From: Paenibacillus oceani
GTDB taxonomy: Bacteria; Bacillota; Bacilli; Paenibacillales; NBRC-103111
Length of the DNA: 64,000 nt
Reading direction: 5' to 3'
Assembly (NCBI RefSeq): GCF_014705615.1
Contig: NZ_JACXJA010000015.1
Coordinates: 124,001-188,000 of the forward strand
Below are positions 18,032 to 26,151 of this stretch, piece by piece (the stretch's first letter is position 1; each line of letters begins with the position of its first letter). Position numbers and translations under genes: made by a program. The notes under the pieces were generated by a model, which was not told the DNA's origin, made no database searches, and was given only the letters and a program-made list of their open reading frames with translations.

Positions 18032-18051
18032 ATAGTTGCTGTGACTATTAT
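18032..18051. promoter_or_regulatory. Putative MarR operator, copy 1 (upstream of marR)
   Basis: ATAGT-TGCTGTG-ACTAT is an inverted repeat located about 30 bases upstream of the marR start, suited to autorepression. A near copy lies at 17521-17540. Confidence 0.65.
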
Positions 18052-18239
18052 ATGTTCAACGATATGACGTGTCAATCCAAATGTGCGGTCCATCGATCCA
18101 TACGATCGGGTGAAGCGGATGATCTAACCCGATGCAGCCCGTACCGACAGCGGTTCTTTCCCCGTATATAAGCTCAAAAGAATAAAATCATGTGAACTGT
18201 TACGTCTAACTTTCATACTACACATATTATAATTATATA

Positions 18240-18268
18240 TTGACTATGTATTCTTTGTCTCCTATAAT
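18240..18268 (+). promoter_or_regulatory. Sigma-A promoter of the FAD oxidase gene
   Basis: TTGACT (18240-18245) and TATAAT (18263-18268) are separated by 17 bases, about 70 bases before the start codon. The rest of the 338-base gap holds only the MarR site and AT-rich sequence. Confidence 0.8.
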
Positions 18269-18340
18269 GATCACTGTTCCACCATCTGCCAGAACGATTA
18301 CCAGAGCGGTGGCCAATTCATTATTTTGGAGGGATACTCA

Positions 18341-19705
18341 TTGTTCGAACAATTAAAGGACCAACTGAGCGGGCGGCTCCTAGTCCCGGGCGAGGAAGCG
18401 TACAACGAAAGAAGAAAAGTCTGGAACACCGCTTACGATAAATATCCGGCGGCGATTGTCGTTTGCCAATCGGCTGCGGACGTTGCCGCTGCCGTGCAAT
18501 TTGCCAAAAAAGCAAACCTGGAAGTGACGATCCGCGGCGGAGGCCATCATGTTGCCGGAACCGCGGTGAGCGACGGCGCGCTGATGATTGATTGTTCCGA
18601 TATGCGCAAAGTGACCGTCGATCTGGAGCGTCGAATCGCTATCGTCGAACCCGGCGCCACGCTTGGCGACGTGGATGCGGAGACGCAGAAGTTCGGTTTG
18701 GCCACACCTACGGGAACTGTAACGGAAACCGGCATCGCCGGACTCGCTTTATGCGGCGGGACCGGTTACTTGAGAGGCAAATACGGCTTGACGAGCGATA
18801 ATATCCGCTCTGCACGGATGGTTACCGCTGATGGCGAGGAGATTCAGGTGAGCGAACGGGAACATCCCGATTTGTATTGGGCGATCCGTGGCGGCGGCGG
18901 CAACTTCGGCGTGGTGACGTCCTTCGAGTTTAACTTGTATCCGCTTGGACCTGAAGTATTGTCTGTTGACGTAATGTACGACTATAAAGATGCAAAACAG
19001 GTTTTGCGCAACGCCCAGGCATTTTTGCGTAAGGCGCCCGACGAAGTATCGTTTAACATGATGACCTTCCAAATGCCGGCCGCTCCGGGTGTGCCTGAGT
19101 CATTGCACCATAGACGAGTCATCGTGATAGCCGGATTGTATGCCGGGGACAAAGCCGACGGGCACGACGCCGTTCAGCCGCTGCGTGAATTGGCTCAGCC
19201 GATCTCGGATAATACGGGAGTAGTCCGGTATACGGAGCTGCAATCCCGGTTTGACTTGGCGGCTCCCAAAAATGTCGCTGTTGCCGGAACGTCGCTGTTT
19301 ATCAAAGAGTTTAACGAAGAAGCGATAGACGCTTTGCTGGCCCTACTAGAGCAGCCGCCCAGATCGTCCCTGCTCGTTCAATTCTGGGAATGCCACGGTC
19401 AGATGAATCGGGTGCCTTCCGATGCTACGGCGTTTGCCGTTCGTGACGCCTCGTTCCTCCTGTGCTTCGATGTCGATTATCCGATGGAAGAGGAGAAGCC
19501 GTGCAAGGATTGGATCGATTCCGCTTACAAAACGATGCTGCCCTATTCGACGCGTCAAGCGTCTTATCTTAATACCGTACAGGCCGACCCGCAAATTATT
19601 AGAGATACATACGGGGACAACTACAAGAAATTAGCGGCCATTAAACAAAAATACGACCCGACAAACTTTTTCCGGCATAATCATAATATTCAACCGCAAG
19701 GTTAG
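18341..19705 (+). CDS. Berberine bridge enzyme-like FAD-dependent oxidase
   Basis: A 454-residue FAD-linked oxidase of the PCMH/BBE type. The FAD-binding domain shows VTIRGGGHHVAG, where the first His (about residue 69) is the usual covalent FAD attachment point. GLALCGGTGYLRGKYGL and AIRGGGGNFGVVTSF follow. The C-terminal BBE motif YGDNYKKLAAIKQKYDPTNFFRHNHNI ends the protein. The start is a TTG at 18341 with GGAGGGA upstream. It is monocistronic behind a strong promoter. Family members oxidise sugars, alcohols or alkaloid-like substrates with H2O2 release; the actual substrate is unknown. Confidence 0.92.
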   Translation: MFEQLKDQLSGRLLVPGEEAYNERRKVWNTAYDKYPAAIVVCQSAADVAAAVQFAKKANLEVTIRGGGHHVAGTAVSDGALMIDCSDMRKVTVDLERRIAIVEPGATLGDVDAETQKFGLATPTGTVTETGIAGLALCGGTGYLRGKYGLTSDNIRSARMVTADGEEIQVSEREHPDLYWAIRGGGGNFGVVTSFEFNLYPLGPEVLSVDVMYDYKDAKQVLRNAQAFLRKAPDEVSFNMMTFQMPAAPGVPESLHHRRVIVIAGLYAGDKADGHDAVQPLRELAQPISDNTGVVRYTELQSRFDLAAPKNVAVAGTSLFIKEFNEEAIDALLALLEQPPRSSLLVQFWECHGQMNRVPSDATAFAVRDASFLLCFDVDYPMEEEKPCKDWIDSAYKTMLPYSTRQASYLNTVQADPQIIRDTYGDNYKKLAAIKQKYDPTNFFRHNHNIQPQG

Positions 19706-19717
19706 CTCCAACACGAC

Positions 19718-19748
19718 AACACTCCACTTCAAGTTGAGGTGGAGTGTT
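19718..19748. terminator. Probable terminator between convergent genes
   Basis: Perfect arms AACACTCCAC and GTGGAGTGTT lie between the FAD oxidase and the MurB-like gene; T tracts are short. Confidence 0.6.
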
Positions 19749-19759
19749 TGCATAGGCAC

Positions 19760-20788
19760 TTACAAGATAGCTACTTCAGGCTCGGGAATAAACCCGTAAT
19801 GCAGCTCAATCGCTTCCGACACCGTATCCTTCAAGGCAAGAATATCGGACGCGGTTGCTTGGCGAACATTCAAAATCATATTGCCATGATAGGGCGAAAT
19901 GACGGCACCGCCGCAAGATAACCCTTTTAGTCCCAACCGGTCGACCATAGCGCCGATGGATAGGCCGGCCGCGTAGTTGTTTTTGAAAAACGAGCCGCAG
20001 GAGGGGAACTTGAAATGCCGCTTTTCCGTCCGGTATTGTTCGATGTGTTTCATAGGCTCAGGTATGCGAATTCTCCGGGATTGGAGCTTTATTATTTCCC
20101 GGGAGAAGTACGAATAAAACGTAACCAAGGATGACAGACCGTTCTCGTTAGCCGCTTTCTGTTGGGTCAGCAGTCGGCTCAAACAAACTGCTAGCTCCCC
20201 TGCCTGCTCCGGCACCCGGAATTGTGCTCCTACGATAAGCCAGGGCTTATGCTGAAAAATCGATTGTTTATAGGCAAATAAACAATCCTTCGCGTGAATC
20301 GTTTGCAGCGATAACGTCGGATCGTCCAGGTCGATATAATATACCTTCTCGATTTTGTCGCCAATCTGCTCATCATAATATTTCGCGTTCATATAGATTC
20401 CCGCACCCAGACAACCCGGAAGCAAGTACGTAAACTGAAACTCCGGCGAACCCGCAAGCAGCCCGGCAAGAGACAGCATGGACAGCGGAATGCCTGAGGA
20501 GACGAACCATCCGGAACCGTTCACGGTAACATCGGTCATGTTTTTCAACGAAATATACAAAGTCCCCGGCTTGGGCTTATCGGGAAATAAAACATTGGAG
20601 CCCATGCCAAATACAATGCGCTCCATCCCGTATGATTGGCTCACGTCCAGCACACTTAGGAGTTGTTCAACGTTTGCCGGCATTACAAAGTAATCCGCAG
20701 CTCCTCCGATTCCGTAAGAGGTGTGTTCGGCTAACCTTACCTGGCGTTTACATATCCGGTTAAAAAGTTCGTTACGACTATTCGTCAT
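19760..20788 (-). CDS. MurB-like UDP-N-acetylenolpyruvoylglucosamine reductase
   Basis: A 342-residue FAD-binding protein of the MurB family, which reduces UDP-GlcNAc-enolpyruvate to UDP-MurNAc in peptidoglycan synthesis. Landmarks are SYGIGGAADYFVMP, VFGMGSNVLFPD, LPGCLGAGIYMNAKYYDE, the catalytic-Ser segment FPSCGSFFKNN near residue 262, and the C-terminal FIPEPEVAIL with its conserved Glu. Several motif positions differ from housekeeping MurB (GMGSN for GGGSN; CLGAG for TVGGA), so this may be a paralogue with an altered substrate. No other cell-wall genes are nearby. It is divergent from a truncated Mrp gene whose missing 5' half would lie where this gene begins. Confidence 0.8.
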   Translation of the reverse strand: MTNSRNELFNRICKRQVRLAEHTSYGIGGAADYFVMPANVEQLLSVLDVSQSYGMERIVFGMGSNVLFPDKPKPGTLYISLKNMTDVTVNGSGWFVSSGIPLSMLSLAGLLAGSPEFQFTYLLPGCLGAGIYMNAKYYDEQIGDKIEKVYYIDLDDPTLSLQTIHAKDCLFAYKQSIFQHKPWLIVGAQFRVPEQAGELAVCLSRLLTQQKAANENGLSSLVTFYSYFSREIIKLQSRRIRIPEPMKHIEQYRTEKRHFKFPSCGSFFKNNYAAGLSIGAMVDRLGLKGLSCGGAVISPYHGNMILNVRQATASDILALKDTVSEAIELHYGFIPEPEVAIL

Positions 20789-20815
20789 CGCGGATCAGAC
20801 CTTTCCCTTCTAGCG

Positions 20816-21325
20816 CTGTATATATCCGATAACAACCCGGTCGAATGGCGCGGACCGATGCTCGGAAAGATGCTTTCCGCCTTTTTATATGAAGCGGCAT
20901 GGGAACCGCTGGATGTGATGTTAATCGATCTGCCTCCGGGGACCGGGGATATCGCGCTTCAGGTACACCAGAAAATTCCGCAATGCTCGGAGCTGATCGT
21001 GACGACTCCAAGCGCTGCGGCCTCTTATGTAGCCGCCCGTGCCGGCAAGATGGCGATGCAGGCGAATCAGCGTATTGTTGGAGTTATCGAGAATATGTCC
21101 TATTATGTAGATCCGACAGGAGAAAAGCATTATATTTTCGGACAACAAGGCGGCGCCCTGCTTGCCGAACAGCTTCAGACGAAACTTCTCGCCCAGATCC
21201 CCATCGCTCCGCCGAAACCGGATTCGTTAAGCCCTCATACGCTGCCTTCGGTGTATGCACCGGAATCAACGAACGGTCAACTGTTTAACAAGCTTGCCGA
21301 GCACATCATCCATACGAATACCTGA
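20816..21325 (+). pseudogene. Truncated Mrp/NBP35-type ATPase (C-terminal half)
   Basis: The frame encodes the C-terminal half of an Mrp/ApbC Fe-S cluster carrier ATPase, beginning at LYISDNNPVEWRGPMLGKM. It retains the Walker-B-like DVMLIDLPPGTGD and ELIVTTPSAAASYVAARAGKMA. The N-terminal half with the DUF59 domain and the P-loop GKGGVGKS is absent. The sequence upstream is the start of the divergent MurB-like gene, so a deletion or rearrangement joined them. The first ATG (20858) has no ribosome binding site. Without the P-loop it cannot bind ATP normally. It lies beside Fe-S assembly genes, consistent with its family role. Confidence 0.85.
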
Positions 21326-21390
21326 AATGGGAATCTTATACGACAACACGCTTCTATCTGTGAGTTAGCAACGATTCCCGCTTGAAACAC

Positions 21391-21427
21391 AACAGCATCT
21401 GCACGAGCGGCAGATGCTGTTTTATTT
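21391..21427 (+). terminator. Intrinsic terminator after the Mrp remnant
   Basis: ACAGCATCTGC pairs with GCAGATGCTGT and is followed by TTTATTTAT. Confidence 0.8.
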
Positions 21428-21459
21428 ATAAATTCATCGGGAAAACCGCGGCTTGGGTC

Positions 21460-21717
21460 TTATTTGATTCCCATAAAGTCGTTGATTTCCTTAACGGCCG
21501 CTTCTTGAATATCGTGCAGACACAAGTTTACCGTCCTGGCGTAAACCCGCTTGCTGTTCACCATAGCATAAGGAACCGCCCTGCACAGATGGCACATGAA
21601 CAAACATGGCGTCCTTTGTACGGCGATCTCCGGATATTGATCCTCCAGTTCTTCCAGTGGAATGGATGCCAGAAGGTTTCGCTCGCAAACTTCCACAACA
21701 ATAAGCCCTAACGACAA
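21460..21717 (-). CDS. DUF1450 family protein (YuzB-like)
   Basis: An 85-residue cytoplasmic protein of the DUF1450/UPF0349 family. It has the cysteine pattern of the family: VVEVCERN at the start, then PCLFMCHLC and PYAMVNSKRV. Such proteins have a thioredoxin-like, ferredoxin-like cysteine arrangement, but their function is unknown. A TTG at 21717 is the likely start because GGGAGG lies nine bases upstream. A longer frame begins at 21744 and overlaps the ferredoxin stop without a ribosome binding site. It is the last gene of the A-type carrier-ferredoxin operon, suggesting a role in Fe-S metabolism. Confidence 0.8.
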   Translation of the reverse strand: MSLGLIVVEVCERNLLASIPLEELEDQYPEIAVQRTPCLFMCHLCRAVPYAMVNSKRVYARTVNLCLHDIQEAAVKEINDFMGIK

Positions 21718-21740
21718 ATACGCATACCTCCCGGGTTCAA

Positions 21741-21983
21741 TCAATTGCCCTTTTTGAAAAAATCGACTGCCTTCTGAATATAGGCTTCCTCTTCTTCAGG
21801 AACATCGTCGATATAATAAATCGCCGAGACCGGGCAGTTCACTTCACACGCCCCGCAAGAAATACAAATATCGGGATCGATATAATACTGATCCCCTCCG
21901 TCTCGAATGCAATCGACTGGACAGACATCAACGCAATCTTCCGCTTTTTCTCCGATACAGGCCGACGTAATTACAAAAGTCAT
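21741..21983 (-). CDS. 4Fe-4S ferredoxin
   Basis: An 80-residue electron carrier of the bacterial 7Fe/8Fe ferredoxin type. Cysteines lie in CIGEKAEDCVDVCPVDCI and in the complete CISCGACEVNCPVSAI. The first motif is C-x7-C-x3-C-x3-C, the arrangement of the FdxA-like group with a 3Fe-4S or 4Fe-4S cluster plus a regular 4Fe-4S cluster. The start follows GGGAGGA. It lies 24 bases downstream of the A-type carrier gene and 23 bases before DUF1450, so the three genes form an operon. It could supply electrons for cluster assembly. Confidence 0.93.
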   Translation of the reverse strand: MTFVITSACIGEKAEDCVDVCPVDCIRDGGDQYYIDPDICISCGACEVNCPVSAIYYIDDVPEEEEAYIQKAVDFFKKGN

Positions 21984-22007
21984 ATCCGATCCTCCCTCTC
22001 CCGACTT

Positions 22008-22394
22008 TCAGTCGCACTTTTTCGCTTTGCCCCGGTATGTAGCCGTTCGGAAGCTGGCTCCGCAGCCGCATGTGAATTTGGCATTGGGGTTGTCGATCGT
22101 GAAGCCACCGGTCATGCCCGCTTCCTTGTAATCGATGTGAACTCCTTCGAGGAACGGTTCGCTCGTGGGGTCCAAAACGACTTGAAACGTTCCCCACACG
22201 AAAGCCCGGTCTCCCTCATCCAGCGAATCGTCAAAACGGATACTGTAAGACAAACCGTTGCACCCACCGTCATTGACACCCAGACGCAAAAAATATTGAT
22301 CTGCGCCGATGTCTTGCAACATCTCAGCGATTTTTCCAGTGGCCGTCTCGCTTATGTGTATGATCGTGTTTCCCTCCCTGATAAATATATACAT
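22008..22394 (-). CDS. HesB/IscA-type (A-type) Fe-S cluster carrier
   Basis: A protein of at most 128 residues that carries Fe-S clusters to apoproteins. The three ligand cysteines are present in NDGGCNGLSY and FTCGCGASF. The start is unclear. The only ATG (22394) lies inside a perfect palindrome and has no ribosome binding site. A strong GGGAGGG at about 22379-22373 points eight bases ahead to an ATC codon at 22364 (protein IIHISETATGKI). Either a rare ATC start or an unusual ATG start is used. It is the first gene of an operon with ferredoxin and DUF1450. Confidence 0.88.
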   Translation of the reverse strand: MYIFIREGNTIIHISETATGKIAEMLQDIGADQYFLRLGVNDGGCNGLSYSIRFDDSLDEGDRAFVWGTFQVVLDPTSEPFLEGVHIDYKEAGMTGGFTIDNPNAKFTCGCGASFRTATYRGKAKKCD

Positions 22395-22412
22395 AATATA
22401 GTATTATGTATA
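22388..22412. promoter_or_regulatory. Perfect palindrome in the A-type carrier promoter (putative operator)
   Basis: TATACATAATA and TATTATGTATA form 11-base perfect arms around a 3-base centre. The palindrome overlaps the ATG at 22394. Size and AT-rich character resemble Rrf2-family (NsrR/IscR-like) or Fur-like sites, but it matches no consensus exactly. Confidence 0.6.
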
Positions 22413-22619
22413 TTAAATTATGATAAAAGAAGCCGCTCTTGTCAACGGTTCAGCCAAACTTTTTATAGATAAATCTTTATTTAGAACCTCATCCTCCATC
22501 TTACCGAGGAATTTGAGGTTCTTGGTTTGGAAACCGGGACGCTCCCGTGTCGTGTGAACGCTTAAGGACATTTGTTTTTTGTTTTTATCGCCTACGATTT
22601 CTTTGATGGCTTTACTCAT
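22413..22619 (-). CDS. Small open frame after the truncated phosphotransferase (doubtful)
   Basis: A 68-residue frame starting MSKAIKEIVGDKNKKQ overlaps the stop of the truncated phosphotransferase by four bases. Its middle (SLSVHTTRERPGFQTKNLKFLG) is not recognised. It ends inside the promoter region of the A-type carrier gene. It may be foreign or decayed sequence brought in by the event that cut the phosphotransferase, rather than a working gene. Confidence 0.25.
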   Translation of the reverse strand: MSKAIKEIVGDKNKKQMSLSVHTTRERPGFQTKNLKFLGKMEDEVLNKDLSIKSLAEPLTRAASFIII

Positions 22620-23347
22620 CCATGCTTTTTAATTCTTTGGACAACGGGCGCCAGCTTCAACCCTTCCCAGTCGATCAGGATGAGTTGCCGGCCGGACTGC
22701 ATCAGATTCCAAGGATGGATATCGGTGTGGCATAGTGCCATTTTAGGGACGCTCTTGCGCAATTTAGCTGAGAGCTGCTCGACTTCGCTCGTTTTATTTC
22801 GAATAGGCTCCTGATAGGGCCGAAGCCGGTCCTTAAGGTCGACAGGCAACCGGGCAAACTCCTCCTCGAACACGCCGCTCAAACTGCGGATAAAAGGAAC
22901 TTCGAAATTTTCCTTTACCTTGCTCGTATCCACTGAGATCTTGTCCCCATATCGATGAAGCTCTCCTATGATTTCGGACAATTGGACGACTTGCTGTTCA
23001 TTTAAATCTTGGGCTCCTATCGTTTCCCCGGAGATGTATTCATATAGCAGATACACCCCCTCATCGTCTTCGCACTTGTAATTGCCTGCGGCGGTCAACA
23101 GAGGCACCGGTATTTTGCCCTTGAGACCGGTATGGTTCAGCAGCCAGAACAGGACGGGCACATAATCGTCGATGTACGTTGTCAATTCTTCGGTGGACGC
23201 TCTGCTTTTTTCATACTTTTTCAAAAAGAAGGTTTGATCACCGCTATTCACCTTATAAGCAAGCGCCGCCCAGCCGCCTTGTTGCGGCAATACTTCCGTT
23301 GCATTCAAAGCATATTGTTCTTTTAAGAAGGCTTCGATTGCGTTCAT
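22616..23347 (-). pseudogene. Aminoglycoside phosphotransferase-family protein, C-terminally truncated
   Basis: A 243-residue protein with the APH/choline kinase fold. Landmarks are TFFLKKYEKS (nucleotide-binding Lys), GVYLLYEYISGETIG (hinge), ALCHTDIHPWNLM (catalytic loop with Asp) and LILIDWEGLKLAP (metal-binding Asp). Family members normally continue for about 60-90 residues after that last motif. Here the frame ends after nine unrelated residues. The catalytic residues remain, but the C-terminal lobe that binds substrate is lost, so it is called a probable pseudogene. The start has GGGAGGAAGAG upstream. Confidence 0.7.
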
Positions 23348-23440
23348 CTCTTCCTCCCTGATTCGTTTGGAATATTCGCCTTTCTTCTTATAGTACCAAA
23401 CTATTCCTGCAATAACAGGGATCAGCCTATTTTTTAAAAG

Positions 23441-23469
23441 CCAAAAAAGCAGCTCGAGATAAGCTGCTT
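23441..23469 (-). terminator. Intrinsic terminator of the small membrane protein gene
   Basis: On the minus strand AAGCAGCT and AGCTGCTT pair and are followed by a T run at 23448-23443. Confidence 0.75.
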
Positions 23470-23511
23470 CATTCGTCGCGATTCAGGAACCAACACAACC
23501 GGCCACCCGTA

Positions 23512-23961
23512 TCAATACTCTCTCCGTCTGCGGAACATCCGAACCACAACATAAATAACGACACCCCATAGGAGGAAGCTTAACAGCGAGAGAAACGGAG
23601 CTCCCATCGAAAATCCGGCGAGCGGGTTAAACAAAGAACCCAGTATCGCTCCCAACGCCAAACCGCCGAACATTCCTCCGAAAAATCCGCCAAAGCCCGT
23701 TCGCGGGGCCGGTGTTGTACGGGCTGGAGCCGGATTGCGCGCTGCATTTTCCGGTCTATTCGGAGTGGTTCGAACCGGATTGGTCGCTCCGGGGTTATAG
23801 GTTCGGGGTGGCGAGCGGTACCCGCCGCGTTTATAAGGCTGCACCGTTCCCGGTTGCTCGCTTTCCCGCTCGATTTCGTAAGCTTCGCCGATTAAGGTAA
23901 CGGACGACATCCCTCCCACGGCCAATATGCACAATAACATCCCCATCCAAAACTTTCGCAT
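23512..23961 (-). CDS. Small exported or membrane protein, Pro/Arg-rich with Gly-rich helix
   Basis: A 149-residue protein of unknown function. A signal peptide or first membrane helix covers residues 5-27. A Pro/Arg/Asn-rich linker runs from about 35 to 85 (RSPPRTYNP, TTPNRPENAARNPAPART). A glycine-rich stretch FGGFFGGMFGGLALGAILGSLF resembles the segment before Tim44-like domains. A final helix LSFLLWGVVIYVVVRMF is followed by basic residues RRRREY. No Tim44 domain follows, so it may be a shortened relative. It is monocistronic with its own terminator. Confidence 0.65.
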   Translation of the reverse strand: MRKFWMGMLLCILAVGGMSSVTLIGEAYEIERESEQPGTVQPYKRGGYRSPPRTYNPGATNPVRTTPNRPENAARNPAPARTTPAPRTGFGGFFGGMFGGLALGAILGSLFNPLAGFSMGAPFLSLLSFLLWGVVIYVVVRMFRRRREY

Positions 23962-24061
23962 TCGACCTTACACCTCCAACCGTAGCTTGCCCTATCCGGT
24001 TTTCGGCATACGTTGTTGATCCAAGTTAACAGCCTCGTTCCAAGTGAACGTTTGCTACAAA

Positions 24062-25051
24062 TCAATCTATCCTTATTCCTATGTTGCCGAATTGCTCTCC
24101 CTTCTGCATTCGGTGAAACGCTTGAACGGTGTCCTGTAAACCATACATTCGATCAACAATAGGACGGATCGAATGGACTTCCATAAAATGAAGCATAGCC
24201 TCAAACTCTTCGCTGCTTCCCATTGACGTGCCAATAATGCTGATTTGGGGGAAAAATATGTCTCGAATCGGAATCTCAATGCGATCCCCCGAGCTTGCTC
24301 CGAAAGTGACGATCCGTCCGTTCGGCTTAATGACATCGAAGTAGCTCGGGAATGTCGCAGGCCCAATGCTGTCGAGAATGAGATCCACGGTATTTTTGCC
24401 GATACTTTCCTTCCAATCGCTAAAACTGTCAAACGCGTAATCAGCTCCATGTTCGAGTGCGGCTTTTCTTTTCGCTTCACTTCGAGACGTTACACTGACT
24501 CGCGCCCCCGCCGCGGAAGCCATAAGCATGGCAAAAGTCGCCACTCCTCCTCCAATGCCCGGAATGAGGACATGTTCACCTTGCTGTAAGCGCCCTCTCG
24601 TAAACAGAGCCCGATAGGCTGTCAATGCGGACAAAGGCAACACGCCCGCTTCTTCCCATGAAAGGTAAGCTGGCTTGCTGATCACATTCCGCGCGGGAAC
24701 AATCACATACTCGGCGAATGTACCGTCGGAAGGACCTCCTACAATGGCTGGAACGTTCGGGACATCTTCGGTTGTTACCCACCCCATACATGGATTAATA
24801 ATGACATCAGAACCAACTGTAATGTTGGATACGCCTTCACCTGCCGCTTCAACCATGCCTGCCCCATCCGAGCCGATCACAAGCGGTTCCGGTTCCGTCC
24901 GATCTTTCATGATGAATAAATCTCGATGGTTTAACCCTGCTGTTTTAAGCTTTACTTTCACCTCACCAAAGCCCGGCTGCCTGTCATGAATCTCTTGATA
25001 GGTCAAGCCCTCTAAGCCGCTTATGTTTGCATGTACAATTGCTTTCATCAT
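24062..25051 (-). CDS. Zinc-type MDR alcohol dehydrogenase / quinone oxidoreductase
   Basis: A 329-residue NAD(P)-dependent oxidoreductase of the medium-chain dehydrogenase superfamily. The N-terminal catalytic domain shows [13 protein letters not shown] and [17 protein letters not shown]. The Rossmann domain shows [28 protein letters not shown] near residues 155-180. Structural-zinc cysteines are absent, as in many quinone oxidoreductase-like members. The start is ATG at 25051 or 25048 after GGAGGAGT. It is divergent from a LysR gene whose product probably controls it through the palindromes in the shared intergenic region. Substrate unknown. Confidence 0.9.
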   Translation of the reverse strand: MMKAIVHANISGLEGLTYQEIHDRQPGFGEVKVKLKTAGLNHRDLFIMKDRTEPEPLVIGSDGAGMVEAAGEGVSNITVGSDVIINPCMGWVTTEDVPNVPAIVGGPSDGTFAEYVIVPARNVISKPAYLSWEEAGVLPLSALTAYRALFTRGRLQQGEHVLIPGIGGGVATFAMLMASAAGARVSVTSRSEAKRKAALEHGADYAFDSFSDWKESIGKNTVDLILDSIGPATFPSYFDVIKPNGRIVTFGASSGDRIEIPIRDIFFPQISIIGTSMGSSEEFEAMLHFMEVHSIRPIVDRMYGLQDTVQAFHRMQKGEQFGNIGIRID

Positions 25052-25091
25052 TACTCCTCCCAGAAGACAACATACTTTATACTGCTGTCTT

Positions 25092-25160
25092 TCATTGTAA
25101 TGATGGGGACTATTCTAGTAAAATGAGTAGAAACGAACGTGACTATCATTAACAATGATA
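25092..25160. promoter_or_regulatory. Two palindromes between the MDR and LysR genes (putative LysR sites)
   Basis: TCATT-GT-AATGA (25092-25103) and the perfect TATCATT-AAC-AATGATA (25144-25160) share the core CATT-N2/3-AATG. They lie in the 128-base region between divergent genes, where LysR proteins typically bind. Confidence 0.55.
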
Positions 25161-25179
25161 TCTGACAGGTGATACGGGC

Positions 25180-26046
25180 ATGGAAATCAGCGATTTGAAA
25201 ATATTTCAAGCTGTCGCTCGCGAGGGCAGCATAACGAAAGCCGCTCAAGTGTTGAATTATGTGCAATCCAACGTCACGACAAGGATCCAGGAGCTTGAAG
25301 CTCAGTTAAAGATCTCGCTTTTCCGCCGGTCCAATCGGGGAATGACGTTAACGCCGGCAGGCGAAAATTTACTGAAATATACCGATAAAATACTCGTCTT
25401 GTTGGACGAGGCCGTGAAATCTACGCAATATTCGGAACATCCGTCCGGCCCCCTTCGATTAGGATCTATCGAGACAACAGCTGCCACTCATCTGACTCCG
25501 CTGTTTGCCCGGTTCCATTCCCTATACCCCGAGGTTCATCTATCGCTTGTAACAGGTGAAACGCACCGTTTATTGCAAAAGGTACTGAACTATGAGCTTG
25601 ACGGAGCTTTTGTTTATGGGCCGATAAACGATCCTGTGATCAAGCATGTTGCAGCTTTTGAAGAAACGCTGGTGCTGATCTCGGAACAGGGGGAGGGCGA
25701 TATGCATGAATTACTCAAAAAGCCGATGCTGTTTTTCGACGTCGGGTGTTCACACCGCACCAAAGCAGAGCGTTTCCTGCGTGATAACGGACTGACCTCC
25801 TTTCCAATTATGGAGTACGGAACGCTGGAAGTGATTATTAGCGGGGTATCCGCCGGCCTCGGCGTTTCGATGCTGCCACAGTCGTCGATCGCTAAAGCAG
25901 AAGAAGCGGGAATCATCGTTTCCCACAGTCTCCCTGAAGATTATCGGAATCTGCAGGTTTGGTTCGTGTATAGACAGGACTCTATCTATTCAAGCGCATT
26001 GTCCAAATTTGTGCAATTTATTGATCTTGGACCCTCGCGCCATTGA
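25180..26046 (+). CDS. LysR family transcriptional regulator
   Basis: A 288-residue regulator. The N-terminal winged helix-turn-helix covers residues 1-60 (LKIFQAVAREGSITKAAQVL and QSNVTTRIQELEAQL). The periplasmic-binding-like effector domain occupies about 90-285. The ATG at 25180 follows CAGGTGAT. It is divergent from the MDR oxidoreductase gene, the usual geometry for a LysR protein and its target. Effector unknown. Confidence 0.92.
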   Translation: MEISDLKIFQAVAREGSITKAAQVLNYVQSNVTTRIQELEAQLKISLFRRSNRGMTLTPAGENLLKYTDKILVLLDEAVKSTQYSEHPSGPLRLGSIETTAATHLTPLFARFHSLYPEVHLSLVTGETHRLLQKVLNYELDGAFVYGPINDPVIKHVAAFEETLVLISEQGEGDMHELLKKPMLFFDVGCSHRTKAERFLRDNGLTSFPIMEYGTLEVIISGVSAGLGVSMLPQSSIAKAEEAGIIVSHSLPEDYRNLQVWFVYRQDSIYSSALSKFVQFIDLGPSRH

Positions 26047-26099
26047 CGAAATATAAACATGTTCAAAATCCAACAGTCCTGAGCTTTAAGTGCCATTTT

Positions 26100-26141
26100 A
26101 AAAGAGGACCTGCATATAAGCAGTCCTCTTTTTGTTTTTTC
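26100..26141. terminator. Terminator between LysR and anti-sigma genes
   Basis: AAAGAGGAC-CTGC and GCAG-TCCTCTTT form a hairpin with one bulge, followed by a T-rich run on the plus strand. Confidence 0.75.
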
Positions 26142-26151
26142 TTATCGGAAG

